Shown in pieces: positions 6,583 to 13,997 of a DNA stretch of 14,779 bases (positions are counted from its first letter, which is position 1; the number at the start of each line of letters is the position of its first letter). The stretch is from contig DHGL01000042.1 in assembly GCA_002402725.1 (NCBI GenBank), forward strand, positions 11,577 through 26,355, given 5' to 3'. Under the pieces are notes generated by a model. It made no database searches. It was not told the origin of the DNA and was given only the letters and a program-made list of their open reading frames with translations. The position numbers and the translations under genes were made by a program. This DNA comes from Anaerolineaceae bacterium UBA4799. Lineage in GTDB: Bacteria > Chloroflexota > Anaerolineae > Anaerolineales > Anaerolineaceae.

Positions 6583-7478
6583 TGACTGAGAGATTGAACG
6601 ACAGGGATTGGATACTGATTTCAGCCTACCTCGATGCGCGCCTTTCACCTGCAGATTCAGCTCGCGTGGAAAAGCGTATCAAAGAGGATCATCGTTTTAA
6701 ACAATCCCTTGATGAAATTGCATACACAAAGCAACTGCTGGCAGCCCTTCCCCCAAAACGCGCGCCGCGAAATTTCACCCTCTCGCCGCAACCTGTACAA
6801 AAACCGCTGCGTGGCTTGTGGCTTCAACCGGCGCTGAGTTTTATTTCGGTCTCTGCGGCTGTTTTGCTGGTAGTGATTTTCTCCTTCAACTACCTGGGCA
6901 TGGGTTTAACCCGCCAGGCGGCTGCTCCGCAGGCGGAGATGGTCGCCGTGGATAGTGTTGTTGTTGATGGCACCGCGCCTGCGATCATCAATTGGAATCC
7001 GGTACCCGGCATGGGCGGGGGTGCAGCAGACACCAAGGAAGTCTACACCGGGGGTGATGGAATCGGCGGCGCTGGCGGACCGGGCTTCCCCGTCGCTGCG
7101 CCGGGTGTAGGCGGTGGTGAACCCCTTGAAATTGTTGACCCTGAACTAAACCCAGAGACTGCGCCGCAAATCGCGTTACCCGCTGAGCCTGCGCCTGCGG
7201 CGACTGCTGAACCCGCGCCTTCAACCTTCGCCGAAGCCGAGGCTGCTACGCAGCAAGGCGAACCCACCCCTGATTCTGACCTTTCAAACCTTATCCTCGG
7301 TCTCCCGGAAGAAGGTACAGCCGGCCAAGTGGTCGCAACCGCGCCTCTGCGTGAAGAGCCCGCGTCACAGCCACAGCGCACTTTTTCTGTACCCAATCTG
7401 GTCATGCTTATCGCGGGCATCACCGCTGTCCTGGCAGGTGCCGGGGCGCTCATCCTCCGCAATAAATTTCATGCATAG
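6582..7478 (+). CDS. Membrane anti-sigma factor without zinc-binding cysteines
   Basis: This is a 298-residue protein. The N-terminal ~75 residues are cytoplasmic; LISAYLDARLSPADSARVEK (12-31), followed by a second helix and LLAALPPKRAPRNFTLSP (52-69), is the pattern seen in anti-sigma N-termini of the putative zinc-finger type. However, the whole protein has no cysteine, so the HxxxCxxC zinc site is absent. A membrane segment lies at about 82-106. A long external region (107-268) rich in G, P, A and E follows, then a second membrane segment at 270-292 and a basic end (RNK). The start ATG at 6582 has GGTGGAG upstream; in-frame codons further up lie inside the sigma gene. It should hold the sigma factor at the membrane until a signal arrives. 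The role is inferred from gene order and domain shape. Confidence 0.82.
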   Translation: MTERLNDRDWILISAYLDARLSPADSARVEKRIKEDHRFKQSLDEIAYTKQLLAALPPKRAPRNFTLSPQPVQKPLRGLWLQPALSFISVSAAVLLVVIFSFNYLGMGLTRQAAAPQAEMVAVDSVVVDGTAPAIINWNPVPGMGGGAADTKEVYTGGDGIGGAGGPGFPVAAPGVGGGEPLEIVDPELNPETAPQIALPAEPAPAATAEPAPSTFAEAEAATQQGEPTPDSDLSNLILGLPEEGTAGQVVATAPLREEPASQPQRTFSVPNLVMLIAGITAVLAGAGALILRNKFHA

Positions 7479-7983
7479 CCACAATCAGGAGCATTTCAAG
7501 TTCTGTCCGCGATGCGCTACCCCGCTGCAGATTAAGCTGCAGATGGGAGAAAAGCGCCCGACCTGCCCCGCGTGCGGCTGGGTGCATTACGAAGATCCCA
7601 AGGTGGCAGCGGGTGTGCTGCTCCTGCGTGGGCGCGAGGTGCTCCTCGTCCGCCGTATCATGGAGCCTTACATGGGCACCTGGAGCATTCCCGCGGGCTT
7701 CGTCAACGCTTTTGAAGACCCCGCTGCCGCTGCCTTGCGCGAGTGCCGGGAAGAAACCGGGTTAACCGTTGAGGTTGACGAGCTATTCGACCTGTTTACC
7801 GGGCGTGAGCACAGCCGCGGAGCGGATATTTTCATCGTTTACCGCGCGCATGTACTCAGCGGTACGCTCACCGCAGCGGATGACGCTGACCAGATTGGCT
7901 GGTTCTCTCTGGACGACCTACCCCCGTTGGCTTTTGAAACCACCCGCCGCATCCTGGCGAAAGCCAGTAATTTCAACCCCTGA
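7471..7983 (+). CDS. NUDIX hydrolase with N-terminal zinc ribbon
   Basis: This is a 170-residue protein. A zinc ribbon is formed by C12/C15 (CPRC) and C32/C35 (CPAC). A NUDIX fold follows, whose box G76-x5-E-x7-REx2EExGL98 is complete (GFVNAF, E, then REC REETGL). NUDIX enzymes cleave a nucleoside diphosphate linked to another group, using Mg2+. The zinc ribbon followed by the box resembles ADP-ribose/NADH pyrophosphatases of the NudC/YjhB kind, but the substrate cannot be read from sequence. The ATG at 7471 starts eight bases inside the anti-sigma gene (stop at 7476-7478), so it is translationally coupled to the regulator. A longer reading in this frame back to 7351 would lie inside the anti-sigma gene and lacks family sequence. 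Confidence 0.9.
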   Translation: MHSHNQEHFKFCPRCATPLQIKLQMGEKRPTCPACGWVHYEDPKVAAGVLLLRGREVLLVRRIMEPYMGTWSIPAGFVNAFEDPAAAALRECREETGLTVEVDELFDLFTGREHSRGADIFIVYRAHVLSGTLTAADDADQIGWFSLDDLPPLAFETTRRILAKASNFNP

Positions 7984-8059
7984 TTAAACTCGCCATTATT
8001 TCTCAAGAACTATCTTCTTTCAACAGCTTGCTGTGGAGAGGATAAATTGGATATCTGGT

Positions 8060-8087
8060 TTGGTGAGGTAGGGAGGGATGGTAAAAT
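8060..8087 (+). promoter_or_regulatory. Candidate ftsK promoter (extended -10)
   Basis: TTGGTG (8060-8065), a 16-base spacer and TAAAAT (8082-8087), preceded by TGG, make an extended -10 promoter. Transcription would begin near 8094, about 35 nt before the ftsK ATG. The rest of the gap after the NUDIX gene (7984-8059) shows only a short ACAGC/GCTGT dyad with a two-base loop and no convincing terminator. Confidence 0.45.
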
Positions 8088-8130
8088 GGTACAAAACCTG
8101 CATCCGTTTTCCTGATAGTTGACAAAACAA

Positions 8131-10464
8131 ATGGCGAAAAACACGAAAACCCGCAAATCATACGCGCACCCACCGAAGTCTTCACGCTCCTCATCAAGAA
8201 GAGGGCAGTATTCGCGCTCCACGCTGACACTGGATCAGCGCCTGAACTTTATCGGTGGGGTGATCGTGTTATCAGGGGTACTATCGATTGTCGCCCTGTT
8301 CTCCAAAGCCAACAGTCCGCTCACGGGTTGGATCGCTCAAACCACCGCCCGCATCGCCGGCTGGGGTGGTGTGATCATCCCATTGGCTTTGATAATTGGC
8401 GGGATTGTCCTCCTGTTGCGCCATTATGATAAACTGCCGCGCGTTTCTTACTGGCGCCAGGCAGGTGTTTTTCTTCTTTACCTTAACATTTTGAGCTGGT
8501 TTCATTTCATTACTGGCGGAGGCTTTACTTCCGCCAAAGCTGGTCAGGGTGGAGGGTACATAGGTGCGTTCTTTGACCGCATCCTTGCCAACTCTTTAGG
8601 CGCGGCAGGAGAAGCGGTTTTTCTCGTCGCCTGGACGCTTGTATCGCTGCTATTTATCCTCAACCTCCCGTTGGCTGAGATCGCCACGCGCATCGGCGCC
8701 TTTTCTGCCAGGTTCAAGAAGCCGAAGGAAGAAACCCCGCGCCAGCCGATGTTTCAATTCACCAAATCCAAGCCTTACCGCGTGAAACGTGAACCTGATG
8801 TACAACTGCCTGATGGGTATAAACCGCTGGTTTTGGAAGAAGAAACTCCTCCGACAATGGCTGTGATTGGGCACGCTTCGACCCGTGAACAAAAAATCGT
8901 AGATACCAGAGAAAAGACTGCCCGGGTTCCGCTTGTTACCCCTGAAACCACTCCAGCCGTGCACGTACGGGTGACCACTCCACCAGCCCCTTGGCCGGTC
9001 CCAACTGTAAACGAGATCCTTGACCCCTCTTCTCCAACAGCCGTGCAGTCTCATTATGACCGAGACCGCGCCCGTATCATTGAGGAAACGCTCGCTTCAT
9101 TTGATGCCCCATCGCGTATCGTAGAAATCCAACGCGGACCTGCTGTCACCCAATACGGTGTGGAACCCGAGTTTGTCGAAAGCCGCAGCGGGCGCACGCG
9201 GGTGCGCGTGGCGAAAATCGTCAGCCTGGCAGATGACCTGGCGCTGGCGCTCTCAGCTCCGAGCATTCGCATCCAGGCGCCTGTACCCGGCAAAGCCTAC
9301 GTCGGCATCGAAGTCCCCAACTCGGAACTGTCTCTGGTCTCGCTGCGCGAGTTGATTGAAACCGAAGCCTTTAAGAAGGTCAGGTCCAACCTGCGTTTCG
9401 CCTTTGGAAAGGACGTGGCTGGAAAACCCATTTGCGCGGACCTGGCGGCCATGCCTCATCTGCTGATTGCCGGCACCACCAATTCTGGCAAGTCCGTGCT
9501 GGTCAATGCCATTCTCACCAGCCTGCTACTCAACAATACCCCGCTTGACCTGCGCCTGGTGCTGGTGGATCCCAAGCGAGTGGAATTGACCGGGTATAAC
9601 GGAATTCCGCATTTGCTCGCCCCCGTTGTCGTGGATGCGGAACGCGTGGCTGGCGCACTGCAGTGGGTGCTGCGCGAAATGGATTCCCGCTACAAGCGCT
9701 TTTCCAAAGAAGGAGTGCGCAACATTCTGGATTTCAACCGTAAAGGCGTTGACCATTTGCCATACATCGTGGTAGTGATCGATGAGCTGGCCGACTTGAT
9801 GTTACTGGCGAAAGATGAGACGGAACGCAGCATCACACGCCTGGCGCAGCTGGCGCGTGCCACCGGGATTCACCTGATCATCTCCACCCAACGCCCCTCA
9901 GTGGATGTCATCACCGGTGTCATCAAAGCGAACTTCCCTGCACGCGTTGCCTTCATGGTCGCTTCAAGCATGGATAGCCGCGTGATTATCGATAAGCCCG
10001 GTGCTGAAACACTGCTCGGGCGCGGAGACATGCTCTACCAGGCACCGGACGCACCCGCGCCGGTGAGGCTACAGGGAGTCTATGTTTCTGATAGAGAAAT
10101 CCAGCGTCTCGTGGATGCCTGGCGTCTTATTATAGCCAACCGCCGCGCGGAAGGCGGTGAAGACCTGATCAACGCCACCTTTGATTATCAACCCTTGAAT
10201 GTTCCGCTCAAGCAGCAATCCTTCTTTGGGGATGGTTATCAGGATGGCGATCCTGTTTTGAACGAAGCCATCGAGATCGTACGCAAAGAAGGCAAGGCTT
10301 CCATCTCCTTTCTGCAGCGCCGTTTGCGCATTGGCTACAACCGCGCAGCACGCCTGATTGATACACTTGAAGAACAGAAGATCATTGGTCCGCAGCAGAT
10401 GGGCTCTCAGGTGCGCGAAGTACTAATTGCGGAAAGTCCTGACGAATCCGATGATACTGAATGA
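8131..10464 (+). CDS. ftsK: FtsK/SpoIIIE DNA translocase
   Basis: This is a 777-residue membrane-anchored hexameric ATPase that pumps chromosome ends through the closing septum. The N-terminus is basic and serine-rich, followed by four membrane segments at about 39-57, 79-97, 110-128 and 160-180. A linker of about 110 residues follows, then the alpha domain (about 300-425). The beta RecA-like motor has Walker A GTTNSGKS (448-455), Walker B IVVVIDELADL (546-556, D551/E552) and STQRPSVDVITG (585-596). The C-terminal gamma winged helix is at about 706-768 (SFLQRRLRIGYNRAARLIDTLEEQ), the DNA-orientation reader. The ATG at 8131 was chosen over a TTG at 8119; neither has a Shine-Dalgarno, so initiation may be weak or on a short leader. 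All parts are present. Confidence 0.97.
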   Translation: MAKNTKTRKSYAHPPKSSRSSSRRGQYSRSTLTLDQRLNFIGGVIVLSGVLSIVALFSKANSPLTGWIAQTTARIAGWGGVIIPLALIIGGIVLLLRHYDKLPRVSYWRQAGVFLLYLNILSWFHFITGGGFTSAKAGQGGGYIGAFFDRILANSLGAAGEAVFLVAWTLVSLLFILNLPLAEIATRIGAFSARFKKPKEETPRQPMFQFTKSKPYRVKREPDVQLPDGYKPLVLEEETPPTMAVIGHASTREQKIVDTREKTARVPLVTPETTPAVHVRVTTPPAPWPVPTVNEILDPSSPTAVQSHYDRDRARIIEETLASFDAPSRIVEIQRGPAVTQYGVEPEFVESRSGRTRVRVAKIVSLADDLALALSAPSIRIQAPVPGKAYVGIEVPNSELSLVSLRELIETEAFKKVRSNLRFAFGKDVAGKPICADLAAMPHLLIAGTTNSGKSVLVNAILTSLLLNNTPLDLRLVLVDPKRVELTGYNGIPHLLAPVVVDAERVAGALQWVLREMDSRYKRFSKEGVRNILDFNRKGVDHLPYIVVVIDELADLMLLAKDETERSITRLAQLARATGIHLIISTQRPSVDVITGVIKANFPARVAFMVASSMDSRVIIDKPGAETLLGRGDMLYQAPDAPAPVRLQGVYVSDREIQRLVDAWRLIIANRRAEGGEDLINATFDYQPLNVPLKQQSFFGDGYQDGDPVLNEAIEIVRKEGKASISFLQRRLRIGYNRAARLIDTLEEQKIIGPQQMGSQVREVLIAESPDESDDTE

Positions 10465-10485
10465 TTTTATCAAATCGGATTACAC

Positions 10486-12075
10486 ATGAGGAAAAACTTC
10501 GCACCTCTGTTCATTTTCCTCTTACCGATTTTTTTTATTCTTCGTTTATTCGCACAGAACTTGACAGAAGTGGAATTCATTGTCATTCTGCGGCCGTTGT
10601 TAATCTTAAGTCTTCTCACTTTTTGTCTATATCGCATATTTAGGCTGTTCGTACCCGATTCAATTAAATCAGCAATCATTACATTTATATTAATGATATT
10701 GTTTCTGACCTATGGGGGTGTACACGATTTCCTAAAATCAAATCTGATTTTTGGATTCAATTTAAGTCACCATAGAATACTAGGGGTTTTGTGGGCAATA
10801 TTGATATTGCTGAGTACGATATTAATCGTTGTAAAAAAGAAACCTTTTAACAATATTGTAGTTACTTTCCTAAACATCACTTTGGCAATACTTATTTTGA
10901 TTTCATCTGTTGAGATTATTTCAGGCTTACCAGGAAAAATAACAGCCCGGAATTCATCATCAAACCGTGAGGTTAAGGCACAGTCTTCTTGGTTGGAGGA
11001 TAATGCTCAACGTCTTGAGGTGGAAGCCAACGCAAGTTTACCTGATATCTACTATATTATTCCAGACATGTTTGCTCGGAATGATGCTATCAAAGAATTT
11101 ACAGGCTATGATAATTCGCAATTTATTAGCGAGCTAAAAGACCTAGGGTTTTACATAGCTGAATGCAGCAGAAGCAATTACGCATCAACACAATTATCCA
11201 TCACATCATCATTGAATGCCCATTATCTTGATGCCATTCAATCGGGAATGAGCGATCGCGGTATGCTCTACGAGCCCATGAGTAATTCACTTGTAAGATC
11301 CTCGCTTGAGGAAATTGGATACAAAACGGTTGTATTCAATAATGAATTCGGTTTACAAGAGGTCAGGGATCCTGATCTGCTCATATCTCAAAAGCAACGT
11401 TTTTTCTTGTTTCGTCCATTTTCTCCTTTTGAGAATATGCTAGTTTATGGATCATTTCTCCGCATTGGCTATGATGTAAATTTAGGTTTTTTCTCCACAC
11501 TATACGACAGGCTTTTTTTCCCTTATCGCGGATATGTTGGTGCTCAGATGAATATTCTTGAGGAGCTACCTCTCCTCACTGATATTGAGACTCCAAAATT
11601 CGTTTTTGCGCATATCATGGTTCCTCATCCCCCCTTTTTGTTTCGAGAAGACGGTTCAATTGAAACAGATTCTGATTATTATCGCGAAGCCTTAGGGCAG
11701 CCTGTTACTATGGATCTTTACATCGAGGGATACAGACGTCAGATTGTTTTTATCGAGGGAAGGTTGATCGAGATTGTTGAGGAAATAATTAATAATTCAG
11801 ACACTCCACCAATTATTATCATCCAGGGAGATCATGGTATTGATCGTTCCACTAGGATGGATATTCTAAATGCTTTTTATGTTCCTGACGAAGTGAAAGA
11901 CAAGTTGTATCCAACAATCACACCGGTAAATACCTTTAGAGTTATTTTTAATAATGTTTTTGGCACTCAATACGAACCCATTCCTGACCGGTCATGGTAT
12001 TCTGTATATCCAAATTGGTTTGAAATCGAAATAGCCAGTGAGAATAACCCTGGTTGCGTTCTTAAGGAGAAATAA
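10486..12075 (+). CDS. LtaS-like membrane protein with sulfatase/phosphatase-fold domain
   Basis: This is a 529-residue protein with five predicted membrane segments (about 5-23, 33-55, 61-80, 98-117 and 124-147), a linker, and an external alkaline-phosphatase-superfamily domain from about 185 on. Likely metal ligands are D194 (YYIIPDMFAR) and D449/H450 (QGDHG). The likely nucleophile is T235 in NYASTQLSITSSLN, where sulfatases carry Cys/Ser and LtaS carries Thr. H376 and H381 (HIMVPHPPF) are further candidates. The layout resembles lipoteichoic acid synthase and phosphoethanolamine transferases, but an LtaS function is not shown; it probably transfers or removes a phospho- or sulfo-group at the cell surface. 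It lies 21 bp after ftsK without a Shine-Dalgarno. Its AT-rich base use differs strongly from its neighbours, which points to acquisition from elsewhere. Confidence 0.8.
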   Translation: MRKNFAPLFIFLLPIFFILRLFAQNLTEVEFIVILRPLLILSLLTFCLYRIFRLFVPDSIKSAIITFILMILFLTYGGVHDFLKSNLIFGFNLSHHRILGVLWAILILLSTILIVVKKKPFNNIVVTFLNITLAILILISSVEIISGLPGKITARNSSSNREVKAQSSWLEDNAQRLEVEANASLPDIYYIIPDMFARNDAIKEFTGYDNSQFISELKDLGFYIAECSRSNYASTQLSITSSLNAHYLDAIQSGMSDRGMLYEPMSNSLVRSSLEEIGYKTVVFNNEFGLQEVRDPDLLISQKQRFFLFRPFSPFENMLVYGSFLRIGYDVNLGFFSTLYDRLFFPYRGYVGAQMNILEELPLLTDIETPKFVFAHIMVPHPPFLFREDGSIETDSDYYREALGQPVTMDLYIEGYRRQIVFIEGRLIEIVEEIINNSDTPPIIIIQGDHGIDRSTRMDILNAFYVPDEVKDKLYPTITPVNTFRVIFNNVFGTQYEPIPDRSWYSVYPNWFEIEIASENNPGCVLKEK

Positions 12076-12280
12076 TCACCCCTTTGGCGTCGAAAACAGC
12101 CATCTTTTCTGTTTAAAAGCCACGGTTCTAATTTGAGATTTTCTAAATTTTATTCCATGTTCTTTAACCGTAGGCGCATCCGGCAATCTGGTCAGTTAAA
12201 AATATGATATATATGGTAATATTTACCTTAATAAAATTACTGGTGCGCCATCGCATTCATAAGTCTCTTTGTGTGGAATA
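12076..12280. other. AT-rich region after the sulfatase-like gene
   Basis: No gene is supported here. AAACAG (near 12098) and CTGTTT (near 12112) can form a 6-bp hairpin without a U-tract and may mark the end of the preceding transcript. A perfect dyad GGTAATATTTACC lies at 12215-12227. TATGAT at 12203-12208 and TAATAT at 12217-12222 (preceded by TGG) are possible -10 boxes, without a good -35. The stretch continues the low-GC composition of the gene before it. Confidence 0.35.
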
Positions 12281-12292
12281 AGGAGGAATGAT

Positions 12293-12463
12293 GTGCGATC
12301 AGGCAATCTCATCAAATTGCGCCATGCAGACCCGGGAAGTGTAATCCTCGATCTATACGTTTCCTTACGTTACAGGTTTGAACGTGCGTTTAAAGTTGCG
12401 GTAAATGAATTACGAGGGCGTTCTGCCCTCACATTCTGCCCTCTTCGTTGTATTGAATTTTAG
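12293..12463 (+). CDS. Possible small protein behind a consensus Shine-Dalgarno
   Basis: AGGAGG (12281-12286) stands six bases before a GTG that opens 56 codons. The product is basic (VRSGNLIKLRHADPG..., then ...RYRFERAFKVAVNELRGR) and has no recognised family. The same Shine-Dalgarno could serve ATGs at 12288 or 12291, which open only 17-18 codons in another frame. The end of the GTG frame overlaps the 3' end of the opposing lipoprotein gene tail to tail. It may be a real small gene, a leader peptide or the stump of a lost gene. The good ribosome site is the only solid evidence. Confidence 0.25.
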   Translation: MRSGNLIKLRHADPGSVILDLYVSLRYRFERAFKVAVNELRGRSALTFCPLRCIEF

Positions 12464-13432
12464 TAATGTAAACGGTATAGATGGCCATGGACTAGAACAA
12501 GGCTTATCTTCTGCACCCAGATGCGAAAGTTCAACCGCAGGCTTGCTGCGTTCGGCGTCAACCAGCAGGTTTGCCGAGAGGAACCCTCCTTCGACCTCGG
12601 TATTGATATAGTCTTCACCCGTGAGGCTGAATGTGCCCGTTACCGTTCCGGAACGGAAATCGATGGTCATCACCAATGGGGCGCCGCCAACGTCTCCTTG
12701 ATAGGTTATCGGCGTGGATGGCCACTGCCTGCCGGGGGTTGCACTTGGGAGAAGAGGCGCGGGGGTGATTTGGGCCGCCGGTTGCTGTACCGGCGTGCAG
12801 GGTCCGGGCTTTTCACCGCTGCCCGCGGGCGCGGCCAGGTCAACGCTGACGGCCAGCTCCAGCGCATCATTGGAATTGGCGTTCAGCTCCAGCGGGACGG
12901 GGAATATGGCGTGCGCGTAATCGGTGATGCGGTCGCCGTTGGTGTCGCCCAGCTCCCAATGGTAGCACCAGGTGTAGGTGCCCAGCGGCAGGCTGAGGTA
13001 GCTGCTGGGGTTGCCCCCGGGGAACGCCACAGTGGAGGTGTTGGCGGGCACCCCCGCAGAGCCATCCGGCAGGGTGTAGCTGGCGGGCATCACGGTGTAA
13101 GGCAGGCGCCCCAGGTTGCGGAAGCGCACCGGCTTCTCGCCCAGCCCCGCGCCGCTGGAGGGGGCCGCGGAGGTGATGACGATGATGATGGGAGTGGGAT
13201 CTTTGATGGAAAAGCTGCTGCCGGGGACGTTGCCCATGCTGCCCGGGGGTTCCTTATTAGCCGGTGGTTCTTTGATTGGCGGGAACGCGCCTGGTCCCAG
13301 TTCTTCCTTCAGCCTTTCATAATCTTCCTGCGACATGCCATACTGTTCCCACGGTTTCGGTCCGCAGCCGGCGGCGATGATTATCAGCGCCGCCACCAAC
13401 AACCACGCCAGAGGTTTCCACAACTTGCGCAT
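12410..13432 (-). CDS. Lipoprotein of unknown function
   Basis: This is a 340-residue secreted lipoprotein. The signal peptide MRKLWKPLAWLLVAALIIIAAG ends at a lipobox with C23 as the lipidated cysteine. A charged segment (PWEQYGMSQEDYERLKEEL) and a proline-rich linker follow. A middle domain (about 80-200) contains TYTWCYHWELGDTNGDRITDY, with a D-x-N-G-D calcium-loop-like motif. A second proline-rich linker leads to a beta-rich domain (GGAPLVMTIDFRSGTVTGTFSL). The start has AGGAGG four bases upstream. I recognise no named family. It lies 51 bp after a two-TM membrane protein gene on the same strand and is likely co-transcribed. The last ~30 residues look unlike the rest and fall where the DNA changes to low GC; the stop follows a GAGGGC/GCCCTC hairpin (12414-12430). 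Confidence 0.75.
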   Translation of the reverse strand: MRKLWKPLAWLLVAALIIIAAGCGPKPWEQYGMSQEDYERLKEELGPGAFPPIKEPPANKEPPGSMGNVPGSSFSIKDPTPIIIVITSAAPSSGAGLGEKPVRFRNLGRLPYTVMPASYTLPDGSAGVPANTSTVAFPGGNPSSYLSLPLGTYTWCYHWELGDTNGDRITDYAHAIFPVPLELNANSNDALELAVSVDLAAPAGSGEKPGPCTPVQQPAAQITPAPLLPSATPGRQWPSTPITYQGDVGGAPLVMTIDFRSGTVTGTFSLTGEDYINTEVEGGFLSANLLVDAERSKPAVELSHLGAEDKPCSSPWPSIPFTLLKFNTTKRAECEGRTPS

Positions 13433-13483
13433 ATCCCCTCCTGTTTGCCCGCTGACGATGTTTGCCGCGATGGATTAGTCGGC

Positions 13484-13885
13484 TCAGGTATCCACGCCGT
13501 ACTTCCGGCGGTTGCGCATGCGCTGGATGAGCAGCACCACCAGCGCGATGTAAAAGATGGCCAAAAAGAATGCGCCAAGCAGCACCCCCAGCGCCAGCAG
13601 CGTGCGGTCTTTCACCTGCTGACCGGAGCCGTCAATGCAGTAGACGCGGAACTGGGTGCCTTCGCCGTCGTACCACTCGTCAAATTGCATTTCACTGCCG
13701 CGCGGACAGGCGATGCCGGCGGTGAGCCCGAAGAGCACGCGCGGGAATATTGCCGCCAGCACCCCCGCCGGAGCGCCGAAACCCACCAGCGCGATGAACG
13801 CCGCCTTGAGCACCAACTGCAGCAGGCTTTTGCGCCCCGCCTGTTCCTGTATCTGTTGTAGTTTGATGCTGTTCATCCCTTTCAT
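13484..13885 (-). CDS. Small two-TM membrane protein with external cysteine pair
   Basis: This 133-residue protein has an amphipathic, glutamine-rich start, membrane segments at about 24-52 and 95-121, and a basic end (RMRNRRKYG). The ~40-residue loop between them has C60 (ACPRG) and C83 (YCIDG), which could form a disulfide outside the cell. I do not recognise a named family; the CP-G...C-D-G loop is seen in unannotated membrane proteins of Chloroflexota and Actinobacteria as far as I recall. The start is uncertain: the ATG at 13885 has no Shine-Dalgarno, while the ATG at 13876 follows AAAGGG too closely. A promoter candidate lies at 13921-13950. It is probably expressed with the lipoprotein downstream. 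Confidence 0.65.
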   Translation of the reverse strand: MKGMNSIKLQQIQEQAGRKSLLQLVLKAAFIALVGFGAPAGVLAAIFPRVLFGLTAGIACPRGSEMQFDEWYDGEGTQFRVYCIDGSGQQVKDRTLLALGVLLGAFFLAIFYIALVVLLIQRMRNRRKYGVDT

Positions 13886-13920
13886 TATTGCACAGAACAG
13901 TGGCTTTCTGACCCGCCAGT

Positions 13921-13950
13921 TCTATACCATAAATTTACCACCGGTGTCAG
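13921..13950 (-). promoter_or_regulatory. Candidate promoter for the membrane protein/lipoprotein pair
   Basis: On the minus strand CTGACA (13950-13945) and TATAGA (13926-13921) are 18 bases apart, with TGG just before the -10 giving an extended element. Transcription would begin near 13914, about 30 nt before the ATG at 13885. Confidence 0.4.
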
Positions 13951-13997
13951 CCAATGCCTATAATGAGTATCAGATGACCGGACGGACAACCGGACAT
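13947..13997 (-). CDS. Possible 16-residue leader peptide
   Basis: AGGAGG (14010-14005) stands seven bases before an ATG that opens MSGCPSGHLILIIGIG and a TGA stop. Spacing and Shine-Dalgarno are ideal, better than for the next gene downstream. The peptide ends in a short hydrophobic run. It could be a leader peptide controlling the downstream pair, or the start of a broken gene. The 5' codons lie in a CCGGAC direct repeat (two copies 12 bp apart, about 13978-13995). No similarity is claimed. Confidence 0.3.
   Translation of the reverse strand: MSGCPSGHLILIIGIG

Noticed and set aside
12177..12320. Shared GGCAATCT with nearby TCA as a possible direct repeat flanking an insertion
   Set aside because: The match is only 8 identical bases plus scattered ones, in both cases within the same low-GC stretch. 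That is too short to call an attachment site or target duplication.
12521..13861. Long plus-strand ORF of 446 codons
   Set aside because: It runs opposite to the lipoprotein and two-TM genes, which have a signal peptide, membrane helices and a ribosome site. The plus product is R/G/H-rich, typical of a shadow in GC-rich DNA.
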